64,000 nucleotides of DNA from Plastoroseomonas hellenica (GTDB taxonomy: Bacteria > Pseudomonadota > Alphaproteobacteria > Acetobacterales > Acetobacteraceae). The stretch lies in NCBI RefSeq assembly GCF_018129085.1, contig NZ_JAAGBB010000013.1, forward strand, positions 96,615 to 160,614, in the 5' to 3' direction. This document shows, one piece after another, positions 34,051 to 42,556 of the stretch; the stretch's first letter is position 1, and every line of letters starts with the position of its first letter. Below the pieces are notes generated by a model, which was not told the origin of the DNA, searched no databases, and saw only the letters and a program-made list of their open reading frames with translations. A program made the position numbers and the translations under genes.

Positions 34051-34386
34051 ATGCCAACTCTCGCCGTCGCCAATCTCCGCAAGGTCGATCTCGGGCCTGC
34101 CATTCTCGACTATCTGCAGAAGATTGATGCCACGCTCGCGCCCTATGACGGCCGCTTCCTGGTCCATGGCCAGCCGGTCACGGTGCTGGAGGAGGGCTGG
34201 GTTGGGGATTTCGTCGTCATCATCTTCCCCGATCGGGCGCGGGCGGAAGCCTGGTACCGCTCGCCGGCCTACCAGGCGATCCTGCCGCTGCGCACCGGGA
34301 ACAGCGATTCCACCGCCTTCCTGGTGGACACCGTGCCGGAGACCTACCGCGCGACGGATTTCCTGAAGACGCTGGGCATCGGGTGA
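34051..34386 (+). CDS. DUF1330-family protein
   Basis: A 111-residue single-domain protein of the dimeric alpha/beta barrel (ferredoxin-like) fold. The marks are YLQKIDATLAPYDGRFLVHGQPVTVLEEGWVGDFVVIIFPDRARAEAWYRSPAYQAILPLR, which is the DUF1330 core almost end to end. These are small cytosolic proteins with possible monooxygenase-like or binding roles; none is assigned here. The start is the ATG at 34051 after CAGGAACAGG. It stands alone and converges on the binding-protein gene at 34431. Confidence 0.85.
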   Translation: MPTLAVANLRKVDLGPAILDYLQKIDATLAPYDGRFLVHGQPVTVLEEGWVGDFVVIIFPDRARAEAWYRSPAYQAILPLRTGNSDSTAFLVDTVPETYRATDFLKTLGIG

Positions 34387-34430
34387 CGCGGCGGAGCGCG
34401 GGTGGGCGCTGATTGCCGCGCGGCGCCCCC

Positions 34431-36005
34431 TCAGGTCTTCTCCACGTTCCAGAAGATCGGGAAGGAGGATTGCATCAGCCCGCGCAGCGATGTCCGGTAG
34501 GCGGCCGGAATGGTGAACTGGCCCCACATGACGTTCGGCACCAGCTCATAGGCGATGCCCTGGATCTCGGCCGCGATCCGCTTGCGGTCCTCCTGGCTCT
34601 CGGCATCGGCGAAGGCGCGCGTCAGCCTGGGGATGCGGTCGTCGCAGGACCAGCCGGGGTAATCCGCACAGGTGCTGGCGATATAGAAATGGGTCAGCGG
34701 CGTCAGCATGTCGACGCCGTTGGAATAGACCGAGAAGATGCTCCAGCCCTCGCGGCGCCCGCGCCGGGCCAGCACAGTGCCCCAATCCATCACCTGCTCG
34801 TCCACCGTGAAGCCGGCCTGCTTCATGTTCTGCACCAGCACCTGCGCCGCGGTCTGGGAGATGGAGCCCGAGACCTGCAGGAAGACCACCGGCTGGCCGC
34901 GATAGGAGGTGCGCGCAAGCTCGGCCTTCGCCGCCTCCACCGCCAGCCGCGCGCCCTCGGCGCCGGCATCGGTGCTGTAGGGCGCGTCGCACATCCAGAA
35001 GGAGGGGCATTGCGGGGCGCGGAAGCGTTCCGGGATGCCGATCGCCTGCAGCACCGTGCTCTGGTCGACAAGCTTCCACAGCACGCGCCGCACCGCCGGG
35101 TCGTCGAAGGGCGGGAAGCTGTGGTTCAGGCGGAAATTGCCCTGGAACTGATGCAAGCCGCCAAGCGAGAGCAGCCGCACATCGCGCGCACGTTCCAGAC
35201 GGGGTATCCAGTCGAAGGGCACATATTGCTGGTAGTCGATCTCGCCGGCGATCAGCGCGGTCGCTGCCGTGGCCTGGTCCGGCAGCACGCGCAGCATCAG
35301 GCTGTCCACCTGCACGCGCTTGCCACCCGAGAGGAAGTCCGGCGCTTCGGCGCGCGGCACGTAGCCCGCGAATTTCTCCAGCACCATGGCATTGCCGGGC
35401 CGCCACAGATCCGGGCGGAAGCGGAAGGGGCCGGAGCCGATGATCTCGGTGATGCGCTGATCGCCGGGGGTGCGCGCGATGCGTTCGGGCAGGATGACGG
35501 GCACCGGCGCATTGGGCTTGCCCAACACTTCCAGCATCAGCGGGAAAGGACGCTTCAGCCGCAGCTCGATGCTGCGCGCATCCTTGATGATCAGGCTTTC
35601 GCGCGCGTCGAGCAGCATGCGCCCAAGCGCGTCGCGCGGCATCCAGCGCTCGAGGGAGGCGACGACGTCCACCGCGGTCACCGGCTGGCCGTCATGGAAG
35701 GTCAGCCCCGGGCGCAGGGTGATGCCCCAGGTCAGGCGGTCGGCCGAGACCGTGTGGCCTTCGGCCATCTGCGGCTGGATCCGCCCCTGCCCATCCATGG
35801 CGAAGAGCGTATCGAAGACATGGAAGCCGAAGGTGCGGGTGATCGCGGCCGTCGTCACATAGGGGTCGAGGATGACGACCTCGGATTCGAGCACGAGATT
35901 GAGCTGCCGCTCGGCCCGTGCCTCGGGCGGCCGGATGATCCCCGACGCCGCCAATGCACCGCCGCCGGCCAGCAGGCCGCGGCGTCCGAATTCCGCGATG
36001 GGCAT
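34431..36005 (-). CDS. Peptide/opine-type ABC substrate-binding protein (SBP family 5)
   Basis: A 524-residue periplasmic receptor with a signal (FGRRGLLAGGGALAASGIIRPPEARA). Family 5 pattern: LDPYVTTAAITRTFGFHVFDTLFAMDGQGRIQPQMAEGHTVSADRLTWGITLRPGLTFHDGQPVTAVDVVASLERW near residues 45-120. GAGGGAA precedes the ATG at 36005. It is divergent from an amidase gene, with a GATATATC operator between them, which links import to amide hydrolysis. No cognate permease is in the window. Confidence 0.9.
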   Translation of the reverse strand: MPIAEFGRRGLLAGGGALAASGIIRPPEARAERQLNLVLESEVVILDPYVTTAAITRTFGFHVFDTLFAMDGQGRIQPQMAEGHTVSADRLTWGITLRPGLTFHDGQPVTAVDVVASLERWMPRDALGRMLLDARESLIIKDARSIELRLKRPFPLMLEVLGKPNAPVPVILPERIARTPGDQRITEIIGSGPFRFRPDLWRPGNAMVLEKFAGYVPRAEAPDFLSGGKRVQVDSLMLRVLPDQATAATALIAGEIDYQQYVPFDWIPRLERARDVRLLSLGGLHQFQGNFRLNHSFPPFDDPAVRRVLWKLVDQSTVLQAIGIPERFRAPQCPSFWMCDAPYSTDAGAEGARLAVEAAKAELARTSYRGQPVVFLQVSGSISQTAAQVLVQNMKQAGFTVDEQVMDWGTVLARRGRREGWSIFSVYSNGVDMLTPLTHFYIASTCADYPGWSCDDRIPRLTRAFADAESQEDRKRIAAEIQGIAYELVPNVMWGQFTIPAAYRTSLRGLMQSSFPIFWNVEKT

Positions 36006-36045
36006 GTGCAGTTCCCTCGGTCGTTGGGCGGGCCGGGCCTCGCAG

Positions 36046-36062
36046 TTCGATATATCCTATGG
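36046..36062. promoter_or_regulatory. GATATATC operator, site 1 (binding protein / amidase promoters)
   Basis: TTCGATATATCCTATGG, with the perfect palindrome GATATATC at 36049-36056. It matches site 2 (38813-38829) at 15 of 17 positions. It lies 41 bp upstream of the binding-protein start and 47 bp upstream of the amidase start. The likely binder is the GntR protein encoded at 42557-43354. Confidence 0.6.
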
Positions 36063-36108
36063 CAGGCTGCGCTACCCGACTGCCCCCGCGCAAGGAGGAA
36101 ACGCGCCG

Positions 36109-37542
36109 ATGCCCGATGCCGAGCTTCTCTTCATGCCGGCGACATCAGCGGCGGCGCTGATCCGCCGCCGGGCGTTGTCCCCGGTCGAGCTGACGCGCGC
36201 GGTGCTGGCCGCGATCGCGCGCGAGCAACCGCGCCTCAATGCCTTCGTGACCGTGTTGTCGGATCAGGCGATGGCCGCGGCGCGCGTGGCGGAGCAGGCG
36301 GTGATGGATGGCGCGGCGCTAGGCCCGCTGCACGGCGTGCCCATGCATATCAAGGACCAGGTGGACACCGCCGGCATCCGCACCACTCATGGCTCGGCGA
36401 TCTTCGCCGAGAATCTGCCGGTGCGGGACGACATCACCGCGACCCGGCTGCGGGAGGCGGGGACCATCCTGCTCGGCAAAACGACGATGCCGGAATTCGG
36501 CCACAAGGGGCTGACGGATGGCCCGAGCTTCGGCATCACCCGCAATCCCTGGGACCTCACGCGCACGACCGGCGGCTCCTCCGGCGGCGCCGCGGCAGCG
36601 GTCGCCGCGGGGTTGGGGCCGCTCGGCCTTGGCACCGATGGCGCCGGCTCGGTGCGCATCCCGGCCGCCTGCTGCGGCATCGTCGGGCTGAAGGCGACGC
36701 TCGGCGCCGTGCCCTGGGAGGCAGCCGCCGACACCTTCGCGAACAATGTCTATGCCGGGCCGATGACCCGCACGGTGACGGATGCGGCAGTAATGTTCTC
36801 CGTCCTGACCGGGCCCAGCCCGCGCGATGCGCAGAGCCTGCGCGGCCCGGCTCTCGCGCCGCTGTCGCCGGGGCTGATCGGCGGTGACCTGCACGGGTTG
36901 CGCGTCGGCTACATCGCGCGCGCCTGCAACGCGCGGGTGCAGCGGGAGATGGCGGCGAATACCATCGCCTCGCTCGATGCGCTCGCCGCACGCGGCGCCC
37001 AGGTGGAGGAGGTGACGGACGCCATCGACTGGATGGAGTTCCCCGGCCGCATCATGTACCAGGCCGGCTTCGCCGTGACCTGCGCGCAGTACCTGCCGGA
37101 ATGGCACAATCGGATGGACCCGGTGCTGCTCGCTTTCATGGAACGCGGGTCGAAATTCTCGCTGACTGAGTTCCGCGAGGCGCAGTTCGCGCGGACGCGG
37201 CTGTTCCGCACCATCCAGGAGCTGTTCGAACGCTACGACGTGCTGGTGACGCCGACGCTGACGCGCACCGCGCTGCCGGCCGATTTCGACGCCGCGCATG
37301 ACGAGATCGAGATCGAGGGCGAGACCTGCGGCATCACCCGCCAGGGCTGGAGCAGCTACATGTACCCCTTCAACCTGACGGGGCATCCGGCGCTCACCAT
37401 CCCCTCCGGCTTCGCCGATGACGGCTTGCCCACTGCGGTGCAACTCGTCGGCCCCTGGGGCGCCGATATGAACCTGCTGCGCCTCGGCGCGCTGCTGGAG
37501 CAGGATCGTCCCTGGGCGCAGCACCGGCCATCGCTGAACTGA
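36109..37542 (+). CDS. Amidase signature family enzyme
   Basis: A 477-residue amidase. The Ser-cisSer-Lys triad is readable: Lys82 in PMHIKDQVD, the cis-Ser at 157-158 in GGSSGG, and the nucleophile Ser181 in GTDGAGSVRIPA. The C-terminal YDVLVTPTLTRTALP and FNLTGHPALTIPSGFADDGLPTAVQLVGPWGAD are intact. CAAGGAGG precedes the ATG at 36109. It hydrolyses a linear amide in the cytosol. It ends 1 bp from the convergent aminotransferase gene. Shared operators suggest it works with the penicillin acylase and aminotransferase of this island. Confidence 0.93.
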   Translation: MPDAELLFMPATSAAALIRRRALSPVELTRAVLAAIAREQPRLNAFVTVLSDQAMAAARVAEQAVMDGAALGPLHGVPMHIKDQVDTAGIRTTHGSAIFAENLPVRDDITATRLREAGTILLGKTTMPEFGHKGLTDGPSFGITRNPWDLTRTTGGSSGGAAAAVAAGLGPLGLGTDGAGSVRIPAACCGIVGLKATLGAVPWEAAADTFANNVYAGPMTRTVTDAAVMFSVLTGPSPRDAQSLRGPALAPLSPGLIGGDLHGLRVGYIARACNARVQREMAANTIASLDALAARGAQVEEVTDAIDWMEFPGRIMYQAGFAVTCAQYLPEWHNRMDPVLLAFMERGSKFSLTEFREAQFARTRLFRTIQELFERYDVLVTPTLTRTALPADFDAAHDEIEIEGETCGITRQGWSSYMYPFNLTGHPALTIPSGFADDGLPTAVQLVGPWGADMNLLRLGALLEQDRPWAQHRPSLN

Positions 37543-37543
37543 G

Positions 37544-38788
37544 TCAGCCGAGCTTCGCCACCGCCGCGAAGCCGACATCGGCCGCCTGCAGCGCGCGGTC
37601 GATATCGGCTTCGGTATGGGCGCAGGACAGGAACATGTTGTGGCGCGGGTGGAAATAGGCGCCCGCCGCCAGCGCCGCGGCGCAGAAGGCATTGCCGAGT
37701 CGGAAGCCTTCATCGCCCTCGAACAGCATCAGTGGCATCTGGGCGGGGCCGGTCTGGCGCACCGCGATGCCATGGCGTGCGGCACCGGTATCGAGCCCCG
37801 CGCGCAGCCGTTCGCCCATCGTGCGCATCCGCGCGGGGCCGTCGATGCGGTGGAGCTCGTCGAGCGTCGCAATGGCGGCGGCCATCGGCACTGCGCCGCA
37901 CCAGAAGGACCCGGTGGTGTAGACCTTGCTCGCCGCCTCCCGCAGCCATTCGGCACCGGTGATGGCGGCCAGCGGATGCCCGTTGGCAATCGCCTTGCTG
38001 TAGGCGGCAAGGTCCGGGCGCACGCCAAGCGTCTCCCAGGACCCGCCGAGATGCAGCCGGAAGCCGGCGCGCACATCGTCCAGGATCAGGGCCGCACTTT
38101 CCCGGTCGCAGAGCGCGCGCAGCGCCTGCGCGAAGCCGGGATCCGGCAGCTCCAGCGCCCGCGCCATGTCGTGGCGGAAGGCGGTGACGATGATCGCCGC
38201 GAGGTCGCCCTTCACCGCTTCGGCCGCGGCCTCCACGGACGCGATGTCATTGTAGTCGTAGAAGACCAGATGCGCACGGTCCTCCGTGGTGACGCCGGCG
38301 ATGGAAGGGGAGCACCAGGGCACGGCGCCATGGTAGGAGCCGCGCGCGACCAGCACCTTGCGCCGTCCCGTCCCGGCACGCGCGATGGTGACGCAGGCGG
38401 TCGTCGCATCGGTGCCGTTCTTCGACAGCAGGCACCAATCGGCGTGCGGGATGGTGCCGACCAGGCGCTCGGCGAGTTCGACCAGCGCCGGCGCCGGGCC
38501 GTTCATGCAATCGCCCAGCGCCGCCTGGCGCCGCGCCGCTTCCTCGACGGCCGGGTGGCGATGGCCGAGCACGACCGGCCCCCAGGAGCACATGAAGTCC
38601 ACCACCTCCCGCCCATCCACATCCCAGAGGCGGCAACCCTCGGCACGGGCGAAATACTGCGGATAACCGGGCGGCAGGTTGGCGGCGTTGAGATGCCCCC
38701 AGAGGCCGCCCGGGATCACTCGGCGCGCACGCTCCCGCAGTTCGGCGTCCCGGCCGGCGGCAGTCATGGGGAAGGCGGCGTCGGCCAT
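37544..38788 (-). CDS. Class III PLP-dependent aminotransferase (glutamate-1-semialdehyde aminomutase-like)
   Basis: A 414-residue class III aminotransferase. Lys265 in AAYSKAIANGHPLAAI should bind PLP; the Asp pair LILDDVRAGFR (237-238) replaces the usual DEV, and NGTDATTACVTIARAGTGR and SYHG bind phosphate and substrate. It resembles GSA aminomutases, but its place in a catabolic island argues for an amino-acid or beta-amino-acid transaminase. CGGAGC precedes the ATG at 38788. It is divergent from an SBP gene across operator site 2. Confidence 0.88.
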   Translation of the reverse strand: MADAAFPMTAAGRDAELRERARRVIPGGLWGHLNAANLPPGYPQYFARAEGCRLWDVDGREVVDFMCSWGPVVLGHRHPAVEEAARRQAALGDCMNGPAPALVELAERLVGTIPHADWCLLSKNGTDATTACVTIARAGTGRRKVLVARGSYHGAVPWCSPSIAGVTTEDRAHLVFYDYNDIASVEAAAEAVKGDLAAIIVTAFRHDMARALELPDPGFAQALRALCDRESAALILDDVRAGFRLHLGGSWETLGVRPDLAAYSKAIANGHPLAAITGAEWLREAASKVYTTGSFWCGAVPMAAAIATLDELHRIDGPARMRTMGERLRAGLDTGAARHGIAVRQTGPAQMPLMLFEGDEGFRLGNAFCAAALAAGAYFHPRHNMFLSCAHTEADIDRALQAADVGFAAVAKLG

Positions 38789-38812
38789 GGGCGCTCCGTG
38801 AGCTTGCGGTCG

Positions 38813-38829
38813 TTCGATATATCATGTGG
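38813..38829. promoter_or_regulatory. GATATATC operator, site 2 (aminotransferase / binding protein promoters)
   Basis: TTCGATATATCATGTGG, core palindrome at 38816-38823. It sits 25 bp upstream of the aminotransferase start and 49 bp upstream of the binding-protein start, the same layout as site 1. Confidence 0.6.
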
Positions 38830-38877
38830 TCAAACCCAGTGGGAATGCGGCAGCATGGGCACGAACCGGGGAACAAG

Positions 38878-40383
38878 ATGATGCGACCGCTGCTTGCCGG
38901 CCTGCTCGGCCTCGCCCTCGCTGCGGCGCCTGCGGCCGCGCAGACGCTCCGCATCGGCATCGCCTCCGACCCGGACGTGCTCGACCCGACCCTGTCGCGC
39001 AGCGTCGCCGCGCGGCAGGTCTTCATGGCGATGTGCGACAAGCTGATCGAGGTGAATGAGCGCGGCGAGCTGGTGCCGCAGCTCGCCACCGGCTGGGCCT
39101 GGGAAGAAGAAGGGCGGGCGCTGCTGCTCACCCTGCGGCCGGACGTGCGCTTCCAGGATGGCGCAGCGCTCGATGCCGAAGCGGCGGTCGCCGGGCTGAA
39201 CCGGCACTTCTCGACGCCGGGCTCCACCCGGCGCGGCGAGATGGGTCCGGTGACGGCGATCGAGGCGGCGGGCCCGATGCAGCTCCGCATCCGCCTGAGC
39301 CAGCCCTTCGCGCCGCTGCTGGCCGCCCTGTCCGACCGCGCCGGCATGCTGGTTTCGCCGCGGCAGGCAACCGTGCTGGGGGCCGACTTCCAGCGTGAGC
39401 CCGCCTGCGCCGGTCCCTTCCGGCTGACCCGGCGCGTCGCCCAGGACCGCATCGAGCTGGAGCGCTTCGACGGCTACTGGGACCGCGCCGCCATCCATGC
39501 CGAGCGCGTCATCTACCGCCCGATCACCGATACCACCGTGCGCGCCGCCAATCTTCGCGCCGGCTCGCTCGACGTGATCGAGCGGGCGAACACCTCGGAT
39601 GTCGAGACATTGCGGCAGGACCGCCGGGTGCGGCTACTGGAAGGGCCCTCGCTCGCCGCGGTCTATATCGCTGTCAACGTCGCGAACGGGGCGCGGGCGA
39701 ACACGCCGCTCGGCCGCGATCCGCGGGTGCGCGCGGCACTGGAGGCGGCGATCGACCGGGAGGTGCTGAACCGCGTCGCCTTCGATGGGCTCTACCGCCC
39801 CGGCAACCAGTCGACGCCGCCCGGCCATCCGCACCACATCGGCGGCATCCCGGTACCCGGACGCGACCTGGCGCGGGCCCGCGCCCTGCTGCGGGAGGCG
39901 GGGCTGGAGCGTGTGCGGATCCGCTTCTCCGTTCCCAACACCACCGAATATGTCCAGGCCGCCGAGGTGATCCAGGCGATGGCGGCAGAGGCGGGGATCG
40001 ATCTCGACCTCCAGGTGATCGAAGTGGCGACCCTGCTGCGGCAATGGACCGCAGGCGACTTCGAGGCGCTGATCATCGCCTGGTCCGGACGCACCGATAT
40101 CGACGGCAATCTCTGGGGTTTCAACGCCTGCGGCGAATCCCTGAACGGCGGACGCTATTGCAGCGAAGCCGCCGATGCGGCGCTGCGCGAGGGCCGCACC
40201 AGCGTCGATCCAACGGCGCGGCTCGCGGCCTACGCCCGGGCGATGCAGGTGCTGCTGGAGGACCGGCCCTATATCTACCTCTGGCATCCCCAGTCCTTCT
40301 TCGGCACCGCCGCCGCCGTGGAGGGGCTGCGCCTGGTGCCGGACGGCCTGATCCGGGTGCAGGGCTTGCGGCTGCGCCGTTAG
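38878..40383 (+). CDS. Peptide/opine-type ABC substrate-binding protein (SBP family 5)
   Basis: A 501-residue receptor with a clear signal (MMRPLLAGLLGLALAAAPAAAQ). The mature start LRIGIASDPDVLDPTLSRSVAARQVFMAMCDKLIEVNERGELVPQLATGWAWEEEGRALLLTLRPDVRFQDGA is typical of family 5. Adjacent ATGs at 38878 and 38881 are both possible. The TAG stop is the first triplet of the dispersed repeat at 40381-40438. It is the second family 5 receptor of this island and is also an orphan. Regulation probably goes through site 2. Confidence 0.9.
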   Translation: MMRPLLAGLLGLALAAAPAAAQTLRIGIASDPDVLDPTLSRSVAARQVFMAMCDKLIEVNERGELVPQLATGWAWEEEGRALLLTLRPDVRFQDGAALDAEAAVAGLNRHFSTPGSTRRGEMGPVTAIEAAGPMQLRIRLSQPFAPLLAALSDRAGMLVSPRQATVLGADFQREPACAGPFRLTRRVAQDRIELERFDGYWDRAAIHAERVIYRPITDTTVRAANLRAGSLDVIERANTSDVETLRQDRRVRLLEGPSLAAVYIAVNVANGARANTPLGRDPRVRAALEAAIDREVLNRVAFDGLYRPGNQSTPPGHPHHIGGIPVPGRDLARARALLREAGLERVRIRFSVPNTTEYVQAAEVIQAMAAEAGIDLDLQVIEVATLLRQWTAGDFEALIIAWSGRTDIDGNLWGFNACGESLNGGRYCSEAADAALREGRTSVDPTARLAAYARAMQVLLEDRPYIYLWHPQSFFGTAAAVEGLRLVPDGLIRVQGLRLRR

Positions 40384-40438
40384 AGCGTGATGACTTGAGG
40401 CGGAATCGCCGAAAAGTCTGAATCACGCGATCAAACAA
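40381..40438. repeat. Dispersed hairpin repeat (TAGAGCGTGATG family), copy 1
   Basis: 58 bp. Outer arms GCGTGAT (40385-40391) and ATCACGC (40422-40428) enclose an inner GGCG-GAAT-CGCC hairpin. Its first three bases are the TAG stop codon of the binding-protein gene. It is 55/58 identical to copy 2 and may also terminate transcription. Confidence 0.85.
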
Positions 40439-40445
40439 TGTGCTG

Positions 40446-40483
40446 GAGCATGGTGCGTGAGCGTATGCGAACGCATCATGCTC
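40446..40483. repeat. Inverted repeat between the two repeat copies
   Basis: GAGCATGGTGCGT (40446-40458) pairs with ACGCATCATGCTC (40471-40483) with one mismatch around a 12-nt loop. It spaces copies 1 and 2, so the whole 40381-40541 block is one composite of three hairpins. Confidence 0.75.
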
Positions 40484-40541
40484 TAGAGCGTGATGACGTG
40501 AGGCGGAATCGCCGAAAAGCCTGAATCACGCGATCAGACAA
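40484..40541. repeat. Dispersed hairpin repeat (TAGAGCGTGATG family), copy 2
   Basis: 58 bp in the same orientation as copy 1, with the same outer GCGTGAT/ATCACGC arms and inner GGCG-GAAT-CGCC hairpin. It differs from copy 1 at three positions. Confidence 0.85.
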
Positions 40542-40563
40542 CGGGTTCTGGAGGCGAGCCCGC

Positions 40564-41535
40564 TCACCGGTTCCACGGGCGACGCTGCCAGAGCGCCTTT
40601 ACCTGCTCATCCGTGCTTGCGGCCATGGCCCTGTAGGCTGTGCCCACCGCCGGACGCAGCGGCAGCCCGACGCGCTCCGCTTCGCGCAGGAACTCCGGAT
40701 CCGCCAGCGCTGCGGTGAAGGCGCGCTCCAGCGCGGTGCGGATCGGCTCGGGGAGGCCCGGCGGGCCGACGATGCCGCGCGCCGAGCCCCCCACCAGGTC
40801 GAAGCCTTGCTCGCGAAAGGTCGGCACGTCGGGGGTCGCCTGCCAGCGCTGCTCCGCCGCCTGGCCCAGCGAGCGGAGCTGGCCTTCGCGCAGGCCGGCG
40901 TAGATCTCCGCCATATTGGCGACGCCGAGCGGCAGGTGGCCGCCCAGGATCTGCGTCATCAGCGGCGCGGCGCCGGCGAAGGGCACATGCGTCATCTCCG
41001 GGATACCGGCGATCGCCTCGAAGTTCAGCATGAGGATGTGATCGTCGGAGCCGATCCCGGTGGTGCCGTAGCTGAGCTCGCCCGGCCGCGCCTTGGCCGC
41101 TGCGACGAGGTCGGCGAGCGTTCGCAGCGGCGAATTCGCCGCGACGTAAATGGTGTTGGGGTCGTCCACTACATTGGCGAGGAAGCTGAAGTCCAGCGGC
41201 CGGTAGCGCACGCTGCGCTCCAGGGGAAAGGTGCTGATGGCGGGCAACGTCACCGCGCACAGCGTGTAGCCGTCCGGTGCAGCGTTGAATCCATATTCGA
41301 ACCCCACCTGGCCGCCGGCACCGCCGCGGTTGCTCACCACCGATCGTGCGTTCCGGCCCAGATGCTTCATGACATGGGGCATGACCAGCCGTGCCATGGT
41401 GTCCACGCCACCGCCCGGCGGATAGGGCACGATCATGTCGATGGGCCGCTCGCCGGGCCAGCCCGCCTGGGCGCGGGCGAAGGAGGGCGCGGCAAGCACC
41501 GCGGCGCCTGCCAGGATGTGACGGCGTGAGAGCAT
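40564..41535 (-). CDS. Bug/TctC-type receptor protein
   Basis: A 323-residue receptor. Signal: MLSRRHILAGAAVLAAPSFARAQ. Family motifs: IDMIVPYPPGGGVDTMARL, SNRGGAGGQVGFEYG, YGTTGIGSDDHILMLNFEAIAGI and THVPFAGAAPLMTQILGG. The ATG at 41535 starts directly at the signal. It is divergent from the hydroxyacyl-CoA dehydrogenase gene, 91 bp apart, and lies in the catabolic island. No GATATATC site is in this gap, so it may be controlled differently. TctA/TctB partners are absent. Confidence 0.9.
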   Translation of the reverse strand: MLSRRHILAGAAVLAAPSFARAQAGWPGERPIDMIVPYPPGGGVDTMARLVMPHVMKHLGRNARSVVSNRGGAGGQVGFEYGFNAAPDGYTLCAVTLPAISTFPLERSVRYRPLDFSFLANVVDDPNTIYVAANSPLRTLADLVAAAKARPGELSYGTTGIGSDDHILMLNFEAIAGIPEMTHVPFAGAAPLMTQILGGHLPLGVANMAEIYAGLREGQLRSLGQAAEQRWQATPDVPTFREQGFDLVGGSARGIVGPPGLPEPIRTALERAFTAALADPEFLREAERVGLPLRPAVGTAYRAMAASTDEQVKALWQRRPWNR

Positions 41536-41626
41536 GGAACGTGTTTCCTCGGATCAGATCGTTGGGCGGGAGATTGCCTTGCCTCCGCACACCGGTCAAA
41601 GAACGCGCCGAATAAGGAGGATACGG

Positions 41627-42550
41627 ATGTCGCAGCAACATGCCGTCGTGGTGGGTCTCGGTCTGATGGGCTGCGATATCGCAGCCATTTTCCTGGCCGG
41701 TGGCTGGCGTGTCAGCGCGATCGAGACTGATCCCGCTGCCTGGTCATTGCGTGAGGCGCGGGTGCGATCCTCGCTGGAGCAGCTCGATGCCGATCCCGGG
41801 CAGGTCGGCGCGCTGCATATCCCGGGTGCGCTCGAGGAGGTCGTCTTCACGGATGCGGCGGTGGTGATCGAAGCCGTGCCGGAGCGGCTTGACCTGAAGC
41901 GCGAAATCTTCGCCATGCTCGATCGGCTCGTGCCGGCCGGAGTGCCGGTGGCGACCAATGCCTCGGGCCTGCGCATCACCGATATCGCGCGGGAGCTGCC
42001 GAGCCGCGCACGCATGGCGAATCTGCACTTCTTCCTGCCGGCGCACCTGGTGCCGGGTGTCGAGGTGGTGCGCGGCGAATACACGGATCCCGCCATCTGC
42101 GATCGGCTTGCGGAGATCATGACCTCCCTCGGCCGCAAGCCGATCCGCGTTGGGCGCGATGTGCCGGGCTTCCTCGCCAACCGGATCCAGCACGCGCTGA
42201 TGCGCGAAGCCTTTGCCGCGATCGACGAGGGGCTTGCGACTGCGGAGGATGTCGATGCCGCGGTGCGCTACGCCTTCGGCTTCCGCTATGTCGCGGCGGG
42301 GCCGATGCTGCAGAAGGAACTGGCCGGGCTGGAGACCCAGCTCGCGGCGGCGCGCAGCATCTATCCCTCGCTGCACAATGGCACCGAGCCGAGTGCGACC
42401 CTGCAGGCACTGGTGGCGGACGGCCGGCTCGGCGCCAAGAGTGGGCGTGGCTTCCGCGATTGGCCGGCCGAGGCGGTGGCGCGGGAGAAGGCGCGCTACG
42501 AACGCACGCTCAAGGCGGCGACGCGACTGTTGCGCGATGAGGAGGGCTGA
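41627..42550 (+). CDS. 3-hydroxyacyl-CoA dehydrogenase family protein
   Basis: A 307-residue NAD-dependent dehydrogenase. The Rossmann motif VVVGLGLMGCDIAAIF is at residues 7-22. His134 in NLHFFLPAHLVPGVEVVRG matches the catalytic His of the family. GRDVPGFLANRIQHALMREAFAAIDEGLATAEDVDAAV is the C-terminal helical domain signature. It oxidises a 3-hydroxy acid or its CoA ester; carnitine dehydrogenase-type substrates are also possible. AAGGAGG lies 8 nt upstream of the ATG. It converges on the GntR gene 6 bp away. Confidence 0.9.
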   Translation: MSQQHAVVVGLGLMGCDIAAIFLAGGWRVSAIETDPAAWSLREARVRSSLEQLDADPGQVGALHIPGALEEVVFTDAAVVIEAVPERLDLKREIFAMLDRLVPAGVPVATNASGLRITDIARELPSRARMANLHFFLPAHLVPGVEVVRGEYTDPAICDRLAEIMTSLGRKPIRVGRDVPGFLANRIQHALMREAFAAIDEGLATAEDVDAAVRYAFGFRYVAAGPMLQKELAGLETQLAAARSIYPSLHNGTEPSATLQALVADGRLGAKSGRGFRDWPAEAVAREKARYERTLKAATRLLRDEEG

Positions 42551-42556
42551 GAGGCT

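Noticed and set aside
34413..36887. 824-residue plus-strand frame opposite the binding-protein gene
   Set aside because: It crosses from antisense of one gene into another frame of the amidase; no coherent domain.
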